Shown here piece by piece: positions 9,948 through 19,853 of a stretch of 64,000 nucleotides of DNA. A model generated the notes under the pieces. It saw nothing but the letters and a program-made list of their open reading frames with translations, was not told the origin of the DNA and searched no databases. The position numbers were made by a program, and so were the translations under genes. Source of the DNA: Prolixibacteraceae bacterium (lineage in GTDB: Bacteria > Bacteroidota > Bacteroidia > Bacteroidales > Prolixibacteraceae); contig JAUWAB010000013.1 in NCBI GenBank assembly GCA_030602265.1, positions 1-64,000 of the forward strand, read 5' to 3'. The stretch's first letter is position 1; every line of letters starts with the position of its first letter.

Positions 9948-11328
9948 GGTGTGAACTGTTTGATGCTGAGACTCTTGGTTTGTTAAATTTTGCCACGCTT
10001 TTTACCTCGCTGATGGCTATCATAGGAATAAAGCGGAAGAAGAGCAACACTCCGGATATAAATAATCCTAAGGTTCCGATGAAAATACCCACTTCGATCC
10101 ATGAAGGTGAATAGTCAGCCCAGTTTGCGGGCAGGTAGTCACGGCTCAGGGAGGTGATTACAATATTGAACCTTTCGAACCACATCCCGATATTGATGAT
10201 AATGGAAATGATGAAAACGATCCAGATTCTTTTCCGTACTGCCTTGAACCAGAACAGCTGGGGAACGACTGCATTGGCAATGAACATGGCCCAGAACTGG
10301 AAGGCAAAGTCACCGAACATCCTGCTGTTGAATATTATACTGAATTCATAAATGGATCCGGAATACCAGGCCATAAAGATCTCGGTCATATAGGCCGTTC
10401 CCATGATCAGCGAAATGAATATCAGTACCCTGCACACTGCATCTATATGACTGTCTGTGACATAGTCATGCATTCTATATAATCCCCGCATTACGGTAAC
10501 CAGAGTGAGCACCATGGCAAATCCGGAGAAAATGGCGCCGATTACGAAATACGGCGGGAAAATGGTTGTATGCCATCCGGGAATGACACTCACTGCAAAG
10601 TCGGTTGAAACGATGGAGTGTACTGATACCACCAGTACGGCTGCAATTCCGCCTAACACAAAACTGAGTCCTTCATACCTGAGCCACTCTTTGCTTGAAC
10701 CCGTCCAACCAAAGGCAAAAAAACCATAAATGGCCTTTTTGATTTTGGATTTGGCGGTATCGCGGATGGTGGCAAAATCGGGAACCATGCCAAAATACCA
10801 GAAGCTTGCCGAGATCAGGATGTAGGCCGTAATGGCCACGAAGTCCCAGAACAGGGGCGAGTTAAAATTGACCCACAGCGGACCGCGGGTGTTGGGATAG
10901 GGGAAAATATAAAAAAACAGCCAGGGCCTTCCCATGTGCAGCAGCGGAAAAAGTCCGGCGCACATTACGGCCACAACTGTCATGGCCTCCGCGGCGCGGT
11001 TGATGGCCGTTCTCCATTGTTGCCTGAGGATCAGCAGGAATATGGAGAATGCGGTTCCGGCATGACCAATCCCGATCCACCACACAAAATTCACAATCGC
11101 CCATCCCCAGCCGATGGTGTTGTTCAGTCCCCAGCCGCCGATACCATACGCCAGGGTAAGGTATATGCAGTAGAGTCCGAAGCCAAGCATTCCCAGGCTG
11201 ACAGCCATGGCAGCGAACCACCAGACCGGCGTTTTGGCATCAATGGGTGCAATGATATCCCGGCTGATCTGGGCCAGGCTCTTATCCCCGTTGATCAGGG
11301 GACCTCTGATTTCTGTCTTGTAAATCAT
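9940..11328 (-). CDS. actC: ACIII subunit ActC (NrfD/PsrC-type quinol oxidase subunit)
   Basis: A 462-residue integral membrane protein with about ten helices, of the NrfD/PsrC family. It is the membrane subunit where quinol is oxidised in alternative complex III, docked to the Fe-S part of ActB. Family-like features include the IGWGWAIVNFVWWIGIGHAG segment, RQQWRTAINRAAEAMT, and several conserved His and acidic residues within helices. Sixteen nucleotides separate it from actB, and it overlaps actD, so the operon order is fixed. Confidence 0.92.
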   Translation of the reverse strand: MIYKTEIRGPLINGDKSLAQISRDIIAPIDAKTPVWWFAAMAVSLGMLGFGLYCIYLTLAYGIGGWGLNNTIGWGWAIVNFVWWIGIGHAGTAFSIFLLILRQQWRTAINRAAEAMTVVAVMCAGLFPLLHMGRPWLFFYIFPYPNTRGPLWVNFNSPLFWDFVAITAYILISASFWYFGMVPDFATIRDTAKSKIKKAIYGFFAFGWTGSSKEWLRYEGLSFVLGGIAAVLVVSVHSIVSTDFAVSVIPGWHTTIFPPYFVIGAIFSGFAMVLTLVTVMRGLYRMHDYVTDSHIDAVCRVLIFISLIMGTAYMTEIFMAWYSGSIYEFSIIFNSRMFGDFAFQFWAMFIANAVVPQLFWFKAVRKRIWIVFIISIIINIGMWFERFNIVITSLSRDYLPANWADYSPSWIEVGIFIGTLGLFISGVLLFFRFIPMIAISEVKSVAKFNKPRVSASNSSHHE

Positions 11329-11343
11329 ATATACTTCAGTTAA

Positions 11344-14304
11344 TCAGGCGTTAGTGTTCCGGATTTTGGTCAGATAGCCTACCGATGGCAGGGTGTGCAG
11401 TTCTTCCAGTAAATGGTAGTTTCTCGGATCTCCCGGGATTCCGGGGTCTGAGCTCTTTCCGATAAGCCGGAAAACCCGGCTGTCGTGGTTGTTCATGTCG
11501 CCAAACACAAAGGCTCCCGACGGGCAGGACTGCACACAGGCCGGTTCGATTTCTCCATCGCTGATGGATCGCTGTTCCACTTTCGCCAGGTGCTTTTTCT
11601 CCTGAATCCGCTGAATGCAGAAGGTGCACTTCTCCACCACTCCTCTCGACCGGACGGTCACATCGGGATTGAGTACCATTCTGCCCAGATCACTGTTTGA
11701 AGCATAGTCAAACTTATCGTTGCCGTGGAACTGGAGCCAGTTGAAACGGCGGACCCTGTATGGGCAGTTATTCAGACAGTAACGTGTTCCCACACAACGG
11801 TTATAGGCCATCTGGTTCAGCCCCTCACTGCTGTGCGGAGTAGCGGCGACCGGACAAACATTCTCGCACGGTGCATTGTCGCAATGCTGGCACATGACCG
11901 GCTGGAAGGACACTTTCGGATTTTCGGGTGCACCACTGAAGTAACGGTCAATTCTGATCCAGTGCATGATACGGCGGGCCCTTACCTGTTCCTTGCCTAT
12001 TACCGGAATATTGTTTTCGACCTGACAGGCTATAGTACAGTTTCCGCAACCGGTGCAGGAATTCAGGTCGACTGCCAGGCCCCAGTGGTGACCGGGGAAC
12101 TCTGGTTTGTCGTATAAAGTGGTGTAATGCTTCAGATGTTCTTCCCTGATTTCATTTCCCGATGCAGGATTTCTGCTCCATTCGTCGAAAGTGGATTCCC
12201 TGACAATAGGCCTTCCTTCCATGCTGTGATGAGTCTGCGATAAGGCCAGGGGATATTTTTTACCGGTTACTTCCACGGTAAGTCCCTGAACAAAATACTC
12301 ACGTCCATGGTTTCTCTGGTTCACCAGCCGGAACATATTTTTCCCGATTCCGTTGCCGGTTTTTCCAGCGATGGTGCGACCGTAGCCAAGCGCTACCGCA
12401 ATGGTATTTTCTGCCTGTCCGGGTTGCACAAAAACGGGTAATTCAATCCCATTTATCGCGATTACTCCTTCATTGGCTATTTTTTGTTCTTCTGCCCATT
12501 TCACCGGTACAGAGGCGAAATTATCCCAGCTGATTTTTGCAATCGGATCGGGTAATTCCTGAAGCCAGGGATTGTTAGCATACTTGCCGCTTTTCAGGGC
12601 AATGCTTTCATAGAGTACCAGCTCCCAGCCATCGGATGAAGGAGTCGCCTTCTCAAGCGCTTCGGCCAGGCCTTGGTCGGAATAGTTCAGGGACGGACCG
12701 GTTACCGGTAATTCAAGAATGCCCTTTTGTAAGGTATTGTTCCAGAAATCCGTGAAATTAATGTATTCGTTCTGACGGGGATAAATTTCCGTTTGCCAGT
12801 GCTGACGAAGGTAATCATAGAAGGATATTTCATTGCCTGTCCACCGGAGGAGGGATTCTTCAGCCTGACGGCTGTCAAACAACTTTTGAATAACCGGCTG
12901 TGTCAAGCTGTATGATCCGGTTTTGGGTTCTGCATCTCCCCAGCTTTCCAGGTAGTGGGTTCCCGGACAAGTCCACTGACAAAGACTGGTAGTCTCATCA
13001 TTTCGGTCGGCAAAGGAAACAGACAGCTCAAGTTTACTGATGGCCTCTCCGATAGAGCCTCCTTCCGGATGGTCATAAACCGGGTTGACATCCATCAGAA
13101 TAATGCCTGCAACCTGACCTTTGGTAAGCCCTGCAATCCATGCCGCCGAATCTTCAGCAGTACCCTGGAGGGCAAGCAGGGACCGGTCAAAGGTAATGGT
13201 GCTGCCAATGTTTTCCAGAAGCTGGTTAATGGCATTAACGATTGTCTGGTTTTCCGGGGCATTACTGCCTGAAATTACCAGTCCCTTACCCCTCTTGTTC
13301 CAAAGGTCGGATGCAACGGCAGTAAGATCGTGACTGGTAAGCTTGCTGACTGTGCCAGGACTCCCTGATAGTTTTTTCAGTTCTTGCAGGAGATCGGCCA
13401 GAATGGCTGTCTCTTCAGAGGGTTTGCAAGGTATCCGTATATCGGCGTTCGATCCGGTAACCGAAAGTGCGGCTTCAAACTGGTAGTGGCGCGACATGCG
13501 CCTGCCATTCCGAAGGTCCCTGCCCGCCGCATATTTTGAGGTATATTCTACCGGAGAAAGCCATGTACCCAGAAAATCTGCCGCAAAGGATACGATTACC
13601 TCAGCCTTGTCGAAGTGATAATCGGGAATCACCGCCCTGCCGAATGAGGCCTCGTTGGCCTTAAGGATACCCGAGGCCGGCATGGGTTCGTATACTTGCC
13701 AGGTAATATTTGGATAGGCCGTCAGGAAGCTGCTGATAACACTCCTGCTGGTTGGGGAGATAATGGCTGGTGTAATCAGGAGGACCATTTTGCCCTCACT
13801 TCCCAGTTTATTCAGGGAAGCAACAACTGCCTCGTCTGCCACCTTCCAGCTGACGGGTTCCCCGTTTTTAAGAGGACTTTTAAAGCGTGCATCGTCATAA
13901 AGGTTCAGCAGGGAAGCCTGAACCCTTGCAGAGGTCCCTTTTCTGGAAATGGGTGACAGGTCGTTCCCCTCGATCTTGATGGGGCGTCCGTCCCGTACCT
14001 TCACCAGAACAGAACAATACTCGCCTTGATCGTAATAGGTAGTAGCATAATAGTTTGCTTTCCCCGGAGTGACTTCCTCCGGTTTTATGAGAAACGGAAT
14101 GGCCTTTTCGACCGGTTTCTTGCATGATGCCACCAGGGCCGATCCGGCAACCGTAAAACCGAAGGCTTTCAGGAAATCCCGCCGTGAGGTGCCGTTTTCC
14201 TGAGTGTGAACCGCTTTCTTATGTTCCAGTTCAGCTAAAAGTTCAGTTTTTTTAAATTCCTTCGGATTGTCTCTTTCTTCAAGGCTTCTCCAGTATTTTT
14301 CCAT
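11344..14304 (-). CDS. actB: ACIII subunit ActB (molybdopterin-like/Fe-S fusion)
   Basis: A 986-residue periplasmic protein with a Tat signal (SRRDFLKAFGF) followed by a lipobox-like LVASC. The N-terminal ~720 residues resemble a molybdopterin oxidoreductase; in characterised ACIII this domain carries no molybdenum cofactor. The C-terminal ~250 residues form an Fe-S domain of the PsrB/NrfC kind, with four cysteine groups: CTGCGNCTIAC, CQHCDNAPCENVCP, CVGTRYCLNNCP and CTFC with a later CVQSCP. These would hold several Fe-S clusters linking ActC to the hemes of ActA. Length and fusion match Bacteroidota ActB. It lies 39 nt downstream of actA. Confidence 0.93.
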   Translation of the reverse strand: MEKYWRSLEERDNPKEFKKTELLAELEHKKAVHTQENGTSRRDFLKAFGFTVAGSALVASCKKPVEKAIPFLIKPEEVTPGKANYYATTYYDQGEYCSVLVKVRDGRPIKIEGNDLSPISRKGTSARVQASLLNLYDDARFKSPLKNGEPVSWKVADEAVVASLNKLGSEGKMVLLITPAIISPTSRSVISSFLTAYPNITWQVYEPMPASGILKANEASFGRAVIPDYHFDKAEVIVSFAADFLGTWLSPVEYTSKYAAGRDLRNGRRMSRHYQFEAALSVTGSNADIRIPCKPSEETAILADLLQELKKLSGSPGTVSKLTSHDLTAVASDLWNKRGKGLVISGSNAPENQTIVNAINQLLENIGSTITFDRSLLALQGTAEDSAAWIAGLTKGQVAGIILMDVNPVYDHPEGGSIGEAISKLELSVSFADRNDETTSLCQWTCPGTHYLESWGDAEPKTGSYSLTQPVIQKLFDSRQAEESLLRWTGNEISFYDYLRQHWQTEIYPRQNEYINFTDFWNNTLQKGILELPVTGPSLNYSDQGLAEALEKATPSSDGWELVLYESIALKSGKYANNPWLQELPDPIAKISWDNFASVPVKWAEEQKIANEGVIAINGIELPVFVQPGQAENTIAVALGYGRTIAGKTGNGIGKNMFRLVNQRNHGREYFVQGLTVEVTGKKYPLALSQTHHSMEGRPIVRESTFDEWSRNPASGNEIREEHLKHYTTLYDKPEFPGHHWGLAVDLNSCTGCGNCTIACQVENNIPVIGKEQVRARRIMHWIRIDRYFSGAPENPKVSFQPVMCQHCDNAPCENVCPVAATPHSSEGLNQMAYNRCVGTRYCLNNCPYRVRRFNWLQFHGNDKFDYASNSDLGRMVLNPDVTVRSRGVVEKCTFCIQRIQEKKHLAKVEQRSISDGEIEPACVQSCPSGAFVFGDMNNHDSRVFRLIGKSSDPGIPGDPRNYHLLEELHTLPSVGYLTKIRNTNA

Positions 14305-14343
14305 CTGAAGTTGATTTATGCTGGGTAAATATTCTGGTAAAAA

Positions 14344-15489
14344 TCAATAGTGACAACTCATACAGTCGTTAGCCCCGATGTGGTCGGCACGGATGGTATC
14401 AATTTTGCCGGCCCTCAGTTGTTCATGGAGCTTTATATAGGTGTCATAATAGCCATTGTCCACAAAATCAACCCTGGTGTCGCGGTGACAGTTAACACAC
14501 CATCCCATTGAAAGGTCGGCGTGCTGCCGCATGATGTGCATCTCTTCGACAGGACCATGGCACTGGTTGCAATCCAGTCTGGCCGCACCGACATGCACGG
14601 CATGACTGAAAAATACATGCTCGGGCAGGTTGTGGATCCTGATCCATTCCAGGTTTTCCCCCTTTTCGGCAGCTTCAATAATCTTGGCAATTTCAAATCT
14701 TCCGGAATGGGTGCCTTCCCTGATCAGGACATGGCAATTCAGACAGAGGTTGGTGGGCGGTATGCCGGCCGATTTGCTGTGGTCGGCTGTGGTATGACAG
14801 TACATGCAATCAATGCCTTGTTCCCCCACATGTACGGCATGGGAAAATTTTACCGGCTGGTCGGGGGCGTAATGTTGCTGCCTTCCCAGTCTGATGGCCT
14901 CTTCGACCACCATTTTGGCCTGCCAGCCAAAAGCCCCTAAGAAAAGGATAACCGGTACAAACCGGTAACGGATCCGCCTGATAAATATCAGTTCAATGAG
15001 TGCCCAGGTAAGTACAATCCCTAAAAACAGGAAAAGCATCAGGTTGAAGAATGTGGGCCGGGCCGATGCCGGTCCTTTGGTGGCCATGCTGTCCAGGTAT
15101 GCTTTGACATGACGGAGGTCTTCATCTTCAATATTGAATTGCTGATGCACTTCGGCCATTTTGCCACCCATTGGTTCCATAACGGCATTACGGAATGATT
15201 CAAAATCCTGCCCTGCGTATTTGACAGAAATCTCCCAGGCCGACGGATTCCAGTTTAATGTATCCGTTGGGGTGAGGTTGTGGCACGAAGCACAGGCGGC
15301 ATGCTTCCGGTCAAATGGCAGCAATCCTTTAAAAAAACGTTCACCTCTCCTGATGTTGTAGTCACCGGAGCCCGACTCCGCAGATCCTTTTACCGGAAGG
15401 AATAGAGACCCCAGAACTGTAATGACCAGAAATAGTAAAAGACGGCCTTGCCTGGCAGGAGCTGGAGAAATTCTGTCACGCTTTCCCAT
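14344..15489 (-). CDS. actA: ACIII subunit ActA (multiheme cytochrome c, six CxxCH)
   Basis: First gene of the operon; 381 residues. After a signal-like hydrophobic segment (17-31) comes a separate monoheme domain with CASCH at 66-70 and Met residues near 104-111 as possible axial ligands. Two hydrophobic helices follow (about 146-170 and 178-190), then the pentaheme region with CMYCH (228), CLNCH (249), CNQCH (307), CVNCH (331) and CMSCH (376). The chain ends one residue after the last heme motif. ActA collects electrons from ActB and passes them to periplasmic acceptors. The extra N-terminal heme domain goes beyond the pentaheme ActA known from characterised complexes. Confidence 0.9.
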   Translation of the reverse strand: MGKRDRISPAPARQGRLLLFLVITVLGSLFLPVKGSAESGSGDYNIRRGERFFKGLLPFDRKHAACASCHNLTPTDTLNWNPSAWEISVKYAGQDFESFRNAVMEPMGGKMAEVHQQFNIEDEDLRHVKAYLDSMATKGPASARPTFFNLMLFLFLGIVLTWALIELIFIRRIRYRFVPVILFLGAFGWQAKMVVEEAIRLGRQQHYAPDQPVKFSHAVHVGEQGIDCMYCHTTADHSKSAGIPPTNLCLNCHVLIREGTHSGRFEIAKIIEAAEKGENLEWIRIHNLPEHVFFSHAVHVGAARLDCNQCHGPVEEMHIMRQHADLSMGWCVNCHRDTRVDFVDNGYYDTYIKLHEQLRAGKIDTIRADHIGANDCMSCHY

Positions 15490-15691
15490 TTTGTTCAGTT
15501 AAGATTTTTAACAAAAGTTCCCGCAAATTATCGAAAGTTTTCGATATGTATATATGTCCGGGTAAAGAATTATTAAAAAAAGTGAAAATAAGTAAGGCCT
15601 GTGTAAGCCTCGAAAAATCATGTTATTTAAAATAATTCTAAAGTATTGTTTCAGAATGAATTTTACAAAGGATTATTTTTTTCGAATATTA

Positions 15692-16810
15692 TTACTTGTT
15701 GTCCAGATTTTTGGTAATATGCTTGACCAGTTTCATGTTTTCGAAGAACTCGCGTGCAACCACCCGGAGTATAGTATAAACCGGAATAGCCAGGATCATA
15801 CCGGCAATTCCGGCCATACTGCCTGCAGCCAGGATTACCAGGAAGATTTCAAGCGGATGGGCCTTAACACTGCTGGAATAAATTAAAGGTTGAAAAAGAA
15901 TGTTGTCGATGAGCTGTACTACCAGAAATACCAGTACCATAAATCCCATCAGGGGCAGCGTATAATCGGTGAAGCTCATGTTAATGTTTACGGCAGCGCC
16001 TATGGTCAGGCCAATAGCTGCCCCGATCCAGGGTCCAAGGTAAGGTATGACATTAAATAATCCCGCAATCAGGCCGATTACTACAGCATGCTGAAATTCA
16101 AGCCCGACAATGGAAAGCCCAATGGTGACCAGCAGTCCGACCATAAATACTTCTAACATCAATCCCGTAAAATATCGTCTCAGCAGTGAGGAAACGGAAT
16201 TCAGGATGTTCCCTGCTTTTTCTTCAAGTTCATGGGGAACAAGCAGTAAGATACCTTCTCTGAACATACCTTCATCTTTCAGGAAGAAGAAGGTAATAAA
16301 CGAAACGGCGAAGAAAGTTATAACGGCATCCCCGAGAAGTCCGACTATAAACCCGACGATATTGGATACCTCGTTGATATTGAGTTTGTCTGATACCTGG
16401 TCTACCACTATCTCAAAAAATGTTTGGTTGTCGATGGTCAGTGCCTCGCGGTTGGTTATCCGGATGATGCGGTTAAGAGGTTCCTGAAGCTGGGCAAATA
16501 CCGAGTCGAAGTCAATCGTCGACAGTATGGTAAATTCTTTGATCAGAAGCGGGATCATAAACCTGAAGAAGCCGATGAGTACCACCCAAAGTGCAAGAAG
16601 TGCGATAAACGCTGAAAGGGCACGCGGCATTCTGAGGTTTTTGTACCTGAGCCTGTCCAGCCATTTTACAATCGGCCTTCCTATAAATGAGAGCACCAGC
16701 GCAATCAGAATATAAGTGACGATGGCACTGAAATACCATAAAAAAAAGGCAATGATCAGTCCGCCCAGAACCATGAGTATATTCCTTGTACGATTTTTCA
16801 GATTGATCAT
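15692..16810 (-). CDS. AI-2E family transporter (PerM-like permease)
   Basis: A 372-residue membrane protein of the AI-2E/PerM family, with N-terminal helices, a soluble amphipathic central part (about 95-175) and a C-terminal bundle holding the family-typical stretch GLFNVIPYLGPWIGAAIG. Members are implicated in efflux of small molecules or Na+/H+ exchange; the substrate here cannot be told. About 200 nt separate it from actA downstream, enough for an act promoter. It may share a transcript with the upstream asparagine-synthase-like gene, whose stop lies 25 nt before its ATG. Confidence 0.9.
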   Translation of the reverse strand: MINLKNRTRNILMVLGGLIIAFFLWYFSAIVTYILIALVLSFIGRPIVKWLDRLRYKNLRMPRALSAFIALLALWVVLIGFFRFMIPLLIKEFTILSTIDFDSVFAQLQEPLNRIIRITNREALTIDNQTFFEIVVDQVSDKLNINEVSNIVGFIVGLLGDAVITFFAVSFITFFFLKDEGMFREGILLLVPHELEEKAGNILNSVSSLLRRYFTGLMLEVFMVGLLVTIGLSIVGLEFQHAVVIGLIAGLFNVIPYLGPWIGAAIGLTIGAAVNINMSFTDYTLPLMGFMVLVFLVVQLIDNILFQPLIYSSSVKAHPLEIFLVILAAGSMAGIAGMILAIPVYTILRVVAREFFENMKLVKHITKNLDNK

Positions 16811-16834
16811 ATCGGTGAGTTTGATTTTTCAAAT

Positions 16835-18433
16835 TTAATACATTTTTCTTCCCGGAAGCGGATTTTGTATCGCTGACGGATATCTCTGCCTGATCCACTG
16901 AATGTACCACTGAATAAGGTATGCGTTGTAGGCATTTGGCCTTTCAGGATCTGTGAAATTCATGCCGGGGAAAGATTTGCGCAGGGTAGAGGTATATTCA
17001 TGGTAACCAACCGGATCTTCCATCGGATAGTACCATTTTTTGAGAAACCGGGGTGTATGTGAAATCAGCAGGCTTTTTACTGAAGAAGTTCCCGGATAAG
17101 CAGGGTTTATCTTTTTCAGGTCATGATCCACCCCGTGTTTGCTGAAAAAGTGTGTTTCCAGTGTGTGGTTATAGAGCCTGGCATGCAATCTTTGCCTGAA
17201 AGGCAGGCTCAGCATATAGCCAGTGATCTCCTTGTCGAAGAGTGGCATAAGGTGAGATAAACCTGCCCGGGTATATACCAGGGAGGAATTGCCGATAAAC
17301 TTGCATTGCCTTTCTTCCTGGTCCCACCGGTCAAAATTCTGCTGGCAACTGTCTGATGCCTGAAAAATTTCCCGCAGGATGGTTCCGGTAACCATTTGTT
17401 TTTCCTTTTTCCGGAATGGCAGTGTACTGCCGAATTTTTGAATAATGGTGCGCGCGGACGCTTCCGGAGTTTCTGACAGCAGTCCGGGATACAGGTGTGA
17501 ACCCCTGATGTAATCTCCCGGATGTCCCGGCAAAACAACGGTCTCTCTATCGATAAGTCCATTTCTTAAAAGATGTCTTACCGCGAAGAAATCCTGCAGG
17601 TATGGCATGGATGAAAAATGCCCGGCATATTCAGCATACGCTGAAAAATCTTCCTGCTGCGTAAATGTTTTAGTCTCCTGATCATCCAAAGGGACGAAAA
17701 TGTGCTTATAACCCAGTGTTTTTGATATTTTTTCTGCCGTTATCCCGTCAGGATTGCCGGTCCGGCCCCACGTGGCACAAACCACCTTGCCTTTACCTGA
17801 TTCTTTGAGCAGACAGGCCAACAGCCGCGAATCATAGCCGGCGGTAAGGGGCAGAAGCACCTGGCGATCTCCGATATGGGCAGCATATATGGCAAACCTG
17901 TCCCTTATCAGAGCTGCCAATTCCCCGGGATCTTTATCCCGTTCTCCCGGTTGTGGCATATCCTGCAGCCATGATTTAATCCGGCCGGTGCTGTGGTCAA
18001 TCTGCAGGATTTCTCCCGGTCTCACCTGCCGGATGCTTTTATCTAAGGTCCGACCCCCCGGCGTCACCCCGAATGCGCGAAAATAGGTTTCCGCCGCCTG
18101 GTCTGGCTCAGTCTGCAATCCGGATTCATAAATGGCTTCAGGAATATCACTTACAATCCTGATGGAGCTTGTGACCGTGCAGAAAAGCGGGTAACTCCAT
18201 GTATGCCCTGCGTATAGCCAGGTCTCGTTATCTTTTTGAACAACAATTGATAACTGCCCTCCGGTTGTCATGCAAAATCCGAGAAACCGGCTGAAATTTT
18301 CGACATGGTCTGATAAAAATTCCCACAAATCTTCCTTGTCAATCATTTTGCCTCTGGCAATACCCGTACCCGTGATGTACCGATCATCCTTTGCCGACCA
18401 GGCATAGCGCTTCAGAATAATTTCAGGTTTCAT
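16835..18433 (-). CDS. Asparagine-synthase-like protein lacking the glutaminase Cys
   Basis: A 532-residue protein of the AsnB/beta-lactam-synthetase group. The start at 18433 overlaps the flippase stop as ATGA; an ATG six bases earlier is possible. The N-terminus begins MKPEI, without the Cys2 that class II glutamine amidotransferases need, so it probably does not hydrolyse glutamine. The ATP-pyrophosphatase loop is LTAGYDSRLLA (normally SGGxDS), followed by VVCATWGRTGNPD and a helical C-terminal synthetase domain. It would adenylate a carboxylate and form an amide with ammonia or another amine. Coupling to a flippase suggests modification of an envelope glycan or a small peptide-like product, but the substrate is unknown. 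Confidence 0.8.
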   Translation of the reverse strand: MKPEIILKRYAWSAKDDRYITGTGIARGKMIDKEDLWEFLSDHVENFSRFLGFCMTTGGQLSIVVQKDNETWLYAGHTWSYPLFCTVTSSIRIVSDIPEAIYESGLQTEPDQAAETYFRAFGVTPGGRTLDKSIRQVRPGEILQIDHSTGRIKSWLQDMPQPGERDKDPGELAALIRDRFAIYAAHIGDRQVLLPLTAGYDSRLLACLLKESGKGKVVCATWGRTGNPDGITAEKISKTLGYKHIFVPLDDQETKTFTQQEDFSAYAEYAGHFSSMPYLQDFFAVRHLLRNGLIDRETVVLPGHPGDYIRGSHLYPGLLSETPEASARTIIQKFGSTLPFRKKEKQMVTGTILREIFQASDSCQQNFDRWDQEERQCKFIGNSSLVYTRAGLSHLMPLFDKEITGYMLSLPFRQRLHARLYNHTLETHFFSKHGVDHDLKKINPAYPGTSSVKSLLISHTPRFLKKWYYPMEDPVGYHEYTSTLRKSFPGMNFTDPERPNAYNAYLIQWYIQWIRQRYPSAIQNPLPGRKMY

Positions 18434-19773
18434 ATCCATAATTTCAGGATTAGTAACGGAATTACTACCAGGATGAAAGTGACCGCCGAGAACCGGAGTG
18501 CCTTGTAAAGGTTTACATGGGCCATCTGCAGGCTGAAAACGGTAAGTGCGCTGAAGAACAGAAAGCCGGTCAGGCTGTAGAGGGCTATGGTAAGGGAGAT
18601 ATCCCTGAGGATTAATCCACCGGTTATAAGCGCAGCCGCCCTGAAAATGAGCATCAGGACATTGAAAAGCAGGGAAATGTTTTGTTTTTCCATGATGATC
18701 AGGATATTCGCCAGGGGTGAGCCTATGAAAACGGCGAATAGCCATGGTGCAAGCAATTGTCCTAAGGTTCCTGAGAATTCCCAGTCAGGCCCGAAGACCA
18801 GCCCGAAAATCTCCCGGCCCCAGAGGGCTAATAAGGTAAATGGGATGATTGCAGTCAGGAATTGTTTTTTGTACAGGTCGAAGGTCAGGTCCCCCAACTC
18901 TTCGGGCGACCTTTTCAGCGACTGGGCCTTCTGAACATACACGCTCCCGATGGAAATGCTGCTAAGCTGAACCGGAATGCTCAGGTACCGGTGTGAGAAG
19001 GAATACAGTCCCAGGAGGGTTCCCCCGAAGAACGGTTTGATCATAAAAACCGGTAACTGGCTGCTCAGGTAGTTCAACAACTCACCGGGCACAGAATATT
19101 TCGGAAAATTGATGTAGCGCCTGGCCAGTCCGGTTTCTTCAGAATTGAATCTGAAGGTGCGAAAACCCGATGTTTCCGGTAATCTGAAAAAAAAGATGAA
19201 GAAAGTGACAATCTGTGCTATTGTAATTCCCAGAAAAAGACCGGCCTCCGGAATGACGAAAAAGAGGGTCTGCAGAACCCCGCTGATGAGGGCGCGAACC
19301 AGTTCAAGTAACGACAGTTTTTTGAATAATTTGTTACTGATGAGGATATTGCGGATCAGCTGGAGGCCACCGAAGAAAAATGAAAAAACCGGAACCAGGA
19401 GGTACATGGTCATTTTCTGAAGGCTCATCGGGTGAGCACTTACCAGGAATACGGTTAATCCGGTCATGACCAGACCATTCACGATAAAATTGGTTTTCAT
19501 CGAAAACCTGAAGAGATGCTTTTTCTGCTTCAGGTCTTCTGCCAGCAGTATGGCTCTTTCGTAACTTCCGGTGGAAAGTATGGACAACAGCGAGGCAAAA
19601 CTCAGGAAGAGCAGGAAAGTCCCGAATTCAGATGGTGCATACAGCCGGGCAATGGCCAGTGCGAACAGGGCAGGGATCAGTCTGGCAGCAAAAATTCCGG
19701 TAAAGAGACCGGCAATATTCCGGTAAAACTCACTTTTTACCATATCGTTGATGTAGTTCCGGATTTTTTGCAT
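18430..19773 (-). CDS. Polysaccharide flippase (Wzx/MATE-like)
   Basis: A 447-residue protein with about 12 hydrophobic helices, of the oligosaccharidyl-lipid flippase type (MOP superfamily). The N-terminal RLYAPSEFGTFLLFLSFASL matches the usual 'YLxPxxfG' helix of Wzx-like proteins. It would move a lipid-linked sugar across the inner membrane. It sits alone with the asparagine-synthase-like gene; no glycosyltransferase or polymerase is nearby, so the glycan is probably assembled by genes elsewhere. Its start lies 80 bases from the divergent AlkD-like gene. Confidence 0.87.
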   Translation of the reverse strand: MQKIRNYINDMVKSEFYRNIAGLFTGIFAARLIPALFALAIARLYAPSEFGTFLLFLSFASLLSILSTGSYERAILLAEDLKQKKHLFRFSMKTNFIVNGLVMTGLTVFLVSAHPMSLQKMTMYLLVPVFSFFFGGLQLIRNILISNKLFKKLSLLELVRALISGVLQTLFFVIPEAGLFLGITIAQIVTFFIFFFRLPETSGFRTFRFNSEETGLARRYINFPKYSVPGELLNYLSSQLPVFMIKPFFGGTLLGLYSFSHRYLSIPVQLSSISIGSVYVQKAQSLKRSPEELGDLTFDLYKKQFLTAIIPFTLLALWGREIFGLVFGPDWEFSGTLGQLLAPWLFAVFIGSPLANILIIMEKQNISLLFNVLMLIFRAAALITGGLILRDISLTIALYSLTGFLFFSALTVFSLQMAHVNLYKALRFSAVTFILVVIPLLILKLWI

Positions 19774-19853
19774 AGTTCTGAAATGAAATCAAAAGTAAAA
19801 ATAAAAAAATGTTGTTCAGCTAATTGTTAATTTTGCCCCAAACTTTAAGTCAA

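Noticed and set aside
18434-18745. N-terminal extension of the asparagine-synthase-like protein
   Set aside because: The extra ~100 codons lie inside the flippase gene, are low in family likeness and rich in Pro/His/Gln; the ATGA overlap gives a natural start.
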